Assembly (NCBI RefSeq): GCF_000011205.1
Contig: NC_003106.2
Coordinates: 372,001-436,000, forward strand
Source: Sulfurisphaera tokodaii str. 7
GTDB lineage: Archaea; Thermoproteota; Thermoprotei_A; Sulfolobales; Sulfolobaceae
Direction: 5' to 3'
DNA: 64,000 nucleotides
Part shown: piece by piece, positions 58,925 through 64,000 of the stretch
Numbering within the stretch: the stretch's first letter is position 1
How the letters are laid out: the number at the start of each line of letters is the position of its first letter
The notes under the pieces: model-generated
What the model was told of the DNA's origin: nothing
Databases searched by the model: none
What the model saw: the letters and a program-made list of their open reading frames with translations, nothing else
Translations under genes and position numbers: made by a program

Positions 58925-59266
58925 TCACCTCTTACCTATAACCACAAATGAAACTGATTTAGCTATAGGTCTACATTCAGCAATTATAACGTTATCTCCT
59001 TCTTTGACATCTAAACATGGAGGTATGTGAACATGGATTCTGCTTCTTCTTCTTTCATATCTCTTATACTTTGTATCATAGAATAAATAATCTCTTTCTA
59101 CTACACCCGTTTTTTCAGCTCTATATCTTATTAGTCTTCCTTCTAGTATTATTCCTCTCACTCTTAGGTTTCCATGAAATGGACAATTTATATCATCACA
59201 AGTTTTAGAGGGTGGATTTACTCCTTCAATTCCTATATTTTTTACTAAGGCACCTTTTTTACCCAT
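58925..59266 (-). CDS. rps17: 30S ribosomal protein S17 (uS17)
   Basis: 113 residues from ATG 59266 ([15 protein letters not shown]): [20 protein letters not shown] is typical of archaeal S17/S11e, then the OB-fold end [27 protein letters not shown] upstream supports the start, which overlaps the rnp1 stop by a base. Confidence 0.97.
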   Translation of the reverse strand: MGKKGALVKNIGIEGVNPPSKTCDDINCPFHGNLRVRGIILEGRLIRYRAEKTGVVERDYLFYDTKYKRYERRRSRIHVHIPPCLDVKEGDNVIIAECRPIAKSVSFVVIGKR

Positions 59267-59499
59267 TATAACCACCTTTTTTCTATTCTACCAACAAGTT
59301 TAGAACCAGGTAAAATGACTTTCCTATTTTCAGAATATATTTCGAAAATTCCATTACTTTTTAATACACGAATTATTTTATTTTGTGTCTGAATTAAAAA
59401 AGTTTTTTTAGTTTCAAATAAAATAATCCCTTCTCTACCTATTAAAGAAGGATCAGAATGACCTAAAACTTTAATTTTACTACCTATTAAATCAATCAT
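59266..59499 (-). CDS. rnp1: RNase P protein component 1 (Rpp29/Pop4)
   Basis: 77 residues, Sm-like barrel: LIGSKIKVLGHSDPSLIGRE, GIILFETKKTFLIQTQNKII and VILPGSKLVGRIEKR. Binds RNase P RNA with Rpp21. Its place between L29 and S17 is conserved in archaea. Confidence 0.94.
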   Translation of the reverse strand: MIDLIGSKIKVLGHSDPSLIGREGIILFETKKTFLIQTQNKIIRVLKSNGIFEIYSENRKVILPGSKLVGRIEKRWL

Positions 59500-59762
59500 T
59501 TTTTACTCTCCTTCTTTTTATTTTCTATTTCTTTATTTATAATTGAAAGTAATGTTAATATTCTAGCTATATCTTTTCTTAAATTCCTGATAGAAGCAGT
59601 ATTCTTTAGAGTCCCCATTCTAGCTTCAACTTTTCTTTTTAATAATTCTTGTTGTAAATCATTTAGCTTTCCTTGCAATTCTTTTTTCTTCTCTATTAAT
59701 TGTTCCACAGTTTGGTTGCTAATCTCTTTTATATCGTAACCTAATATTTCCTTACTCTTCAT
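59496..59762 (-). CDS. rpl29: 50S ribosomal protein L29 (uL29)
   Basis: 88 residues, two-helix hairpin: [20 protein letters not shown] and [20 protein letters not shown]. Overlaps both neighbours by 4 bases. Confidence 0.96.
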   Translation of the reverse strand: MKSKEILGYDIKEISNQTVEQLIEKKKELQGKLNDLQQELLKRKVEARMGTLKNTASIRNLRKDIARILTLLSIINKEIENKKKESKK

Positions 59763-60436
59763 TTCTGTTCACCACTTTTCTGAGACTCTTCAATGAAACT
59801 TACATTAGTCACAGTTACCATATTCTCGCCGGGTCCTTTAGGTTGTTCTCTTAGTTCAATTTTATCAACACTTTTCATTGGTTTTGTGATTAATATTTCG
59901 ACTCCATATACACCTGGTTTTAACATAGCTATTGCAACAGCTCTATCTACAATCTTATCCAGGAAAGCACCACTCTTATAAACAACTCCTTCTTTAAGTT
60001 TTTCGTACTTAGCTCTTTCAGAAGTAAGCTTTCCGCTAATAATTACTTCTGCTCCTAATGCACCAGCATTCATAATTCTTCTTATGGTTATAAAAGCAGC
60101 TCTCCTAAAATGATAACCTTTTTCTAGTGCTATTGCTAGTCTAAAAGCCATAACCCTTGCATTTAACTCTGGATTTTCTACGCTAGTAACAGTTATTTGA
60201 GGATTATCTAGACCGAAATACCTCTCTAACATTTGAGCTAATTGTTTAATAGTTTTACCACCTTTTCCTATTATGAGGGCTGGTCTTCCAGCATAAATGA
60301 TAACTCTTGTGCCTATTGGTGTTTTAACTATTTCTACACCAGCATATTCAGCATTGTAAAATTGTTTAGCTAAATATTCATCCACCATTACTTTTGTCAT
60401 AGATCTTTGAAGGAAATATTTCTTTACTAAAACCAT
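59759..60436 (-). CDS. rps3: 30S ribosomal protein S3 (uS3)
   Basis: 225 residues: KH domain with [20 protein letters not shown], then [20 protein letters not shown] and [20 protein letters not shown]. Possible helicase activity at the mRNA entry is a family feature. Confidence 0.97.
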   Translation of the reverse strand: MVLVKKYFLQRSMTKVMVDEYLAKQFYNAEYAGVEIVKTPIGTRVIIYAGRPALIIGKGGKTIKQLAQMLERYFGLDNPQITVTSVENPELNARVMAFRLAIALEKGYHFRRAAFITIRRIMNAGALGAEVIISGKLTSERAKYEKLKEGVVYKSGAFLDKIVDRAVAIAMLKPGVYGVEILITKPMKSVDKIELREQPKGPGENMVTVTNVSFIEESQKSGEQK

Positions 60437-60439
60437 ATT

Positions 60440-60910
60440 TTACACCTCTCCCAAGATAACTTCTATATGAGAAGTGTATCTATATTTACGTGTAGATCTT
60501 CCAAAAGCTCTTGGCATGTATCTCTTTAATATTATCCCCTTATGTGCAGCAATATGAACTATTTTTACATTCTCTAGATCTAATCCTTTAGAATTTGCGT
60601 TATTTTCAGCATTTTCTAGAACTTTAAGAACATATTTTATTGCCTTCTTGGGATATCTACCACTTTTTACTTTCCATTTAGGAGAAATATTAGATCTATG
60701 TGAAGCTCCATGAGAGTGTTTCCAAAATGGTAATGCTTCCTTTTCCTCTAATACATTATTTAAAAATTGCTTTGCATCATTAAGCTTCATTCCCCTTATA
60801 GCTTTACATACATTATAAAGATCTCTTATTGAAGCTGGAACATTTTTTATAACAGCTTTTGCTAACTTGTTTTCATCAATATCTAATTTAGGGTAAGTCC
60901 AACCAGCCAT
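60440..60910 (-). CDS. rpl22: 50S ribosomal protein L22 (uL22)
   Basis: 156 residues: [40 protein letters not shown] and [20 protein letters not shown], the tunnel hairpin. Confidence 0.97.
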   Translation of the reverse strand: MAGWTYPKLDIDENKLAKAVIKNVPASIRDLYNVCKAIRGMKLNDAKQFLNNVLEEKEALPFWKHSHGASHRSNISPKWKVKSGRYPKKAIKYVLKVLENAENNANSKGLDLENVKIVHIAAHKGIILKRYMPRAFGRSTRKYRYTSHIEVILGEV

Positions 60911-60913
60911 TTT

Positions 60914-61336
60914 TCATCCCTTCATAGCTAGGAATAAGCTTGATCTTGTAGCCTTAAGTCCAGGCTCTCCATGTTCTACTTTCTTCGTAGTTATCGAGAA
61001 TTCACCTAGATAATGTCCTATCATCTCTGGGACTACCTGAAATTCCACGAATTCTTTTCCATTATAAACAGCGAATTTTAACCCTACCATTTCTGGTAAA
61101 ATTATCATATCTCTCACATGAGTCTTTATAGTTTTACTATACTTTCCTTCTCTCACATACTTTCGGATTTTTTCTAGTAATCTTCTCTGCTTGTCTGAAA
61201 ACCCTTTCTTTAATGATCTCCTTTGTCTTGAAGGTAATAATTTAATAAATTCGTCCATAGGCATATTTAATAATTCATCTAATGATTTTCCTCTATATCT
61301 AAACTTTTTCCATTCAGGTGGGATTTCTAATGACAT
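60914..61336 (-). CDS. rps19: 30S ribosomal protein S19 (uS19)
   Basis: 140 residues: [60 protein letters not shown] and [20 protein letters not shown]. Confidence 0.97.
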   Translation of the reverse strand: MSLEIPPEWKKFRYRGKSLDELLNMPMDEFIKLLPSRQRRSLKKGFSDKQRRLLEKIRKYVREGKYSKTIKTHVRDMIILPEMVGLKFAVYNGKEFVEFQVVPEMIGHYLGEFSITTKKVEHGEPGLKATRSSLFLAMKG

Positions 61337-61373
61337 CGTATCACCTTATCAATATATATACAAATTTAAAAAT

Positions 61374-62090
61374 TCATGCACCTTCTTTTCTACCCGTTCT
61401 TCTTGCTGCAATATGGCCTACTTTTCTGCCTGGAGGGGCATTTCTTGACACTGTTGACGGTCTGCTTACACTCTGATGTAAACCACCACCATGTGGATGT
61501 GAAACAGCGTTCATTGCAACTCCTCTTACGTGCGGCCATTTCTTAGCTTTTACTTTATATTTCCAATAATTGTTACCAGCTTTTAATAATGGTTTTTCAG
61601 TAACTCCTCCTCCAGCTACAACTCCAACTATAGCTCTTGCATTACTACTAACTTGAGCTATTTTCTCTGATGATAATTTCACTAGCACTTTATCACCTGT
61701 CTTTCCAACAACTACTCCATATGTTCCAGCAGATCTGGCAAATTTTCCTCCATCGCCCCTAGTTTTTTCAATATTAGATATTATAGTTCCTTCTGGTACA
61801 TTTCCTACTTCTACTATATTACCATTACTTATTGCAGCATTTTTACCAATCTGGATCTTTTGCCCTACTACTAGTCCTTGGACAGAAGGAACATAAAACT
61901 TTGTTCCATCATCTAATTTAATCAATGCCAATGGAGCATTTGTCCCAGGATTGTGTACAATATCAATTACTTTTCCTATATGTTCCCCTTCTATATTTGG
62001 TATTTTAGCCTTACCCACTCTTCTCCAGCTAGGGCTTCTGAAATTAATACCTCCTCTTCCTGCCCTTTGTTGTAATAATTTCTTACCCAT
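61374..62090 (-). CDS. rpl2: 50S ribosomal protein L2 (uL2)
   Basis: 238 residues from ATG 62090 ([14 protein letters not shown]) with AGGTGA upstream. Peptidyl-transferase-centre region [20 protein letters not shown] with the conserved histidine, and [20 protein letters not shown] in the barrel. Confidence 0.97.
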   Translation of the reverse strand: MGKKLLQQRAGRGGINFRSPSWRRVGKAKIPNIEGEHIGKVIDIVHNPGTNAPLALIKLDDGTKFYVPSVQGLVVGQKIQIGKNAAISNGNIVEVGNVPEGTIISNIEKTRGDGGKFARSAGTYGVVVGKTGDKVLVKLSSEKIAQVSSNARAIVGVVAGGGVTEKPLLKAGNNYWKYKVKAKKWPHVRGVAMNAVSHPHGGGLHQSVSRPSTVSRNAPPGRKVGHIAARRTGRKEGA

Positions 62091-62100
62091 AATTTTCACC

Positions 62101-62349
62101 TCATAATATTCCTAGTCTATGAGCTATATCACTTGCATTAAATTCTTTTTTAAGCTTTACATATGCCTTCTTTTCTCCTCTAATCGTTATTAAGGTATTT
62201 ACTTTATCTACTTTCACATTAAACATTTTCTCTATTTCTCTTTTTATATCAGCTTTTGTTGCTTCTTTATTTACAATAACTGTTAACGTATTTTGACTTT
62301 CAATAAGTTTTATTGCTTTTTCTGTAGTAAGAAATTCTTTTATTATCAT
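62101..62349 (-). CDS. rpl23: 50S ribosomal protein L23 (uL23)
   Basis: 82 residues: [40 protein letters not shown] and [23 protein letters not shown] and nascent-chain factors dock on this protein at the tunnel exit. Confidence 0.97.
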   Translation of the reverse strand: MIIKEFLTTEKAIKLIESQNTLTVIVNKEATKADIKREIEKMFNVKVDKVNTLITIRGEKKAYVKLKKEFNASDIAHRLGIL

Positions 62350-63146
62350 AATGCTAACCTCCCCTCAAACCTTTTACGTAATACATCAATAGAAGATTTA
62401 GTATAAATTGTTAATCTACCTGGATGCCCTCCAGGTGCAAGATGTATTACACTTAAATCACTCGCTAATATTACATCAACTCCGGGGATATTGCTTGCGG
62501 CCTTGACAAATACAGGATTATTCTCATGAATTACAAATAACGGTCCTTTAGGCTCCTTATATCTTCTTCCTCTCATCTTACCTTTACCAGATCTAATTCT
62601 AATTCTATCCTTAACCCTCTCCACATCTTCATAGACTTTTAAAGATTCTAATACCTCAATTATTTCCTTAGTTTTAGTTAGCTTTGTAATATCGTCAACT
62701 ACAATTATGGGAAGAGTATCAATTGAAAATACATGACCTCTATTCTTTACAAAGTTCATATTAGCAGTAGCACTTAATGCACTTATAATTGCTAGTTTCT
62801 TTTCTTTCTTATTTACCTCTTCTACTAATTTCTTTTCAACCGTTGGTGGAAAAGCTAGTCTTCCTCCCACAGTATTTGGTGCTAAAGCTGCTTCACCAGT
62901 TGTCTTTACTCTAGGGACTCTTGCTAAACCTAAATTAATACCAAAGCTTAAAGCTGAAGTTCTTTTACCAGCCATAGGATCTCTTCCTTTTGGTTGTAGA
63001 GCCTTTGTGAATTCTGAAATGAATACCCTTCTAATTAGATCTTTCCTAACAGGATAACTAAAGAAAATAGGTAATTCTATTTCTTCTACTTTATTTCCTT
63101 TTAGATCAAAAATATGAGTTTTTTTAATTTGAAGCTCTAAATACAT
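62346..63146 (-). CDS. rpl4: 50S ribosomal protein L4 (uL4)
   Basis: 266 residues from ATG 63146 ([13 protein letters not shown]); GGTGA five bases upstream overlaps the L3 stop. GTG 63155 is an alternative. Core: [60 protein letters not shown] and [20 protein letters not shown]. Confidence 0.96.
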   Translation of the reverse strand: MYLELQIKKTHIFDLKGNKVEEIELPIFFSYPVRKDLIRRVFISEFTKALQPKGRDPMAGKRTSALSFGINLGLARVPRVKTTGEAALAPNTVGGRLAFPPTVEKKLVEEVNKKEKKLAIISALSATANMNFVKNRGHVFSIDTLPIIVVDDITKLTKTKEIIEVLESLKVYEDVERVKDRIRIRSGKGKMRGRRYKEPKGPLFVIHENNPVFVKAASNIPGVDVILASDLSVIHLAPGGHPGRLTIYTKSSIDVLRKRFEGRLAL

Positions 63147-63151
63147 ATATT

Positions 63152-64000
63152 TCACCCTTGCTGACTATATAAATTAACGTATGTTATCTTAGGTGCAGAC
63201 TGAGGTATCCAACTAGGTCTTATAGGATATCTGAGGAATAGTGGCCTTTTCTTTGCCCCAATTATTGAACCCTCTATAATTAAATATGTATTTCTAACAA
63301 TACCATAATTCACAAACCCTCCTTTAGGATTAATTTCATTTGGATCATCAGAAATTTTTAGAATTCTCTTATTATATTCTGTTCTTCTATGGTATCCCAT
63401 TTGACCTGGTTGTGGCACATAGCTTGGTGTGGAGAATGAAGGGCCCCTAGCTCCTACTTTTCTGCTACCTTTTCTGTGCTTATGCCATCTAGGTAGCTCT
63501 ACAACTCCATATCTTTTTACTACGCCTTGAAATCCTTTTCCCTTAGTAACACCAATAATGTCAATTAGTTGGCCTTCCTTAAACACATCTTTAACACTTA
63601 GAGGTTTGCCAAGAATATTTAAAACGTAATTTAATTGTGATTTTATATCTCCTCCTCCTACTTGTACTTCGACTATTTCTGGTTTCTTTTTACCTAATGA
63701 AGGGACCAATTTAGGTTGTGTCGCTATAAGGACTCTTAAATACAGTATATCATTTAACTTATTATTTATTTCATCTAATTTTCCTTTCATCTTTTCTTTA
63801 TCTATTTTTAATCTAGTTACTTTTCTTTGTTGGATTAATTTTAAAAGATCTTCACTGATATCTCCCCAATATTCAGTTAATGTTGTAGGTTCGCCCTTAG
63901 GCCCCATTACATAGGCTCTAATAGCTAATGGAATGACTGGGGGTGTCTCTATAACACTAACTGGAACATAAATTTCTTTTCCATAATTAGGAGAAGTAGG
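63152..64000 (-). CDS. rpl3: 50S ribosomal protein L3 (uL3), 5' end outside the window
   Basis: The frame stays open to base 64000 ([20 protein letters not shown] lies upstream of the internal Met at 63907), so the N-terminal part is missing. Seen: [60 protein letters not shown] and [20 protein letters not shown], the loop reaching the peptidyl-transferase centre. First visible gene of the superoperon. Confidence 0.97.
   Translation of the reverse strand, partial: PTSPNYGKEIYVPVSVIETPPVIPLAIRAYVMGPKGEPTTLTEYWGDISEDLLKLIQQRKVTRLKIDKEKMKGKLDEINNKLNDILYLRVLIATQPKLVPSLGKKKPEIVEVQVGGGDIKSQLNYVLNILGKPLSVKDVFKEGQLIDIIGVTKGKGFQGVVKRYGVVELPRWHKHRKGSRKVGARGPSFSTPSYVPQPGQMGYHRRTEYNKRILKISDDPNEINPKGGFVNYGIVRNTYLIIEGSIIGAKKRPLFLRYPIRPSWIPQSAPKITYVNLYSQQG

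Overview
The window is a gene-dense, AT-rich piece of a crenarchaeal chromosome of the order Sulfolobales. Evidence for this: 7S-type archaeal translation and transcription genes (TFB, Rpo7/Spt4, RpoP, the Sulfolobales-specific Rpo13), two of the three PCNA paralogues that form the heterotrimeric clamp, a reverse gyrase next to cdc48, a Ced-type DNA importer, an archaeal intron in cbf5, introns in tRNA genes, and an SSV-type integrase remnant in a tRNA gene. Gene order (tfb ... endA ... thi4 ... kae1-bud32 ... reverse gyrase-cdc48-apgM ... rpo7-aIF2gamma-S6e ... metE-pcna3 ... pcna1-rpo13) is the one I recall from Saccharolobus/Sulfolobus genomes; the species cannot be fixed from the sequence alone.

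Layout. 1-10.5 kb: tail of TFB, aIF1, RpoP, agmatinase, glycyl-tRNA synthetase, three poorly known genes, tRNA splicing endonuclease, a Cys-rich protein, UbiX and a zinc finger, Thi4, S24e-S27ae, then the KEOPS core Kae1-Bud32 and an ITP/XTP pyrophosphatase. 10.5-23.5 kb: aldo-keto reductase, two putative A-ATPase subunits, TrmI, a 49-residue ribbon-helix-helix regulator, a TrmB-like regulator, S25e, a nitrilase-like pseudoenzyme, reverse gyrase, Cdc48/VAT, ApgM and a candidate C/D box sRNA over the apgM stop. 23.5-30.6 kb: a transcription/translation block on the minus strand (dephospho-CoA kinase, Spt4, Rpo7, PIN protein, aIF2gamma, S6e, S15), a split MetE pair and PCNA3. 30.7-39.4 kb: CbiA, two membrane proteins with interlocked start codons, a five-gene riboflavin operon that ends in an uncharacterised deaminase-like amidohydrolase, then PCNA1-Rpo13-CedB on the minus strand. 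39.4-44.3 kb: Lhr-type helicase, L14e, intron-containing cbf5, a methyltransferase and intron-containing tRNA-Ser. 44.3-49.4 kb: a trehalose synthase (TreT) pair, tRNA-Gly carrying an integrase N-terminal fragment, a gene-free 430 bp stretch with palindromes and a strong RNA fold, intron-containing tRNA-Phe, archaemetzincin, archease, and CedA2-CedA-CedA1. 49.4-64 kb: the long minus-strand ribosomal superoperon from L3 (cut by the window end) through SecY and adenylate kinase to L34e and cytidylate kinase.

Links between genes. The endonuclease (endA) and archease, a helper of the RtcB ligase, are encoded close to three of their likely substrates (cbf5 pre-mRNA, pre-tRNA-Ser, pre-tRNA-Phe). 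The four Ced proteins needed for DNA import lie in two sites 10 kb apart. The riboflavin operon holds RibB, RibC, RibH and GTP cyclohydrolase III, so its fifth gene is a candidate for the unassigned deamination step. Small genes found by direct reading: RpoP, RHH regulator, S14, CedA2 and a 31-codon basic ORF.
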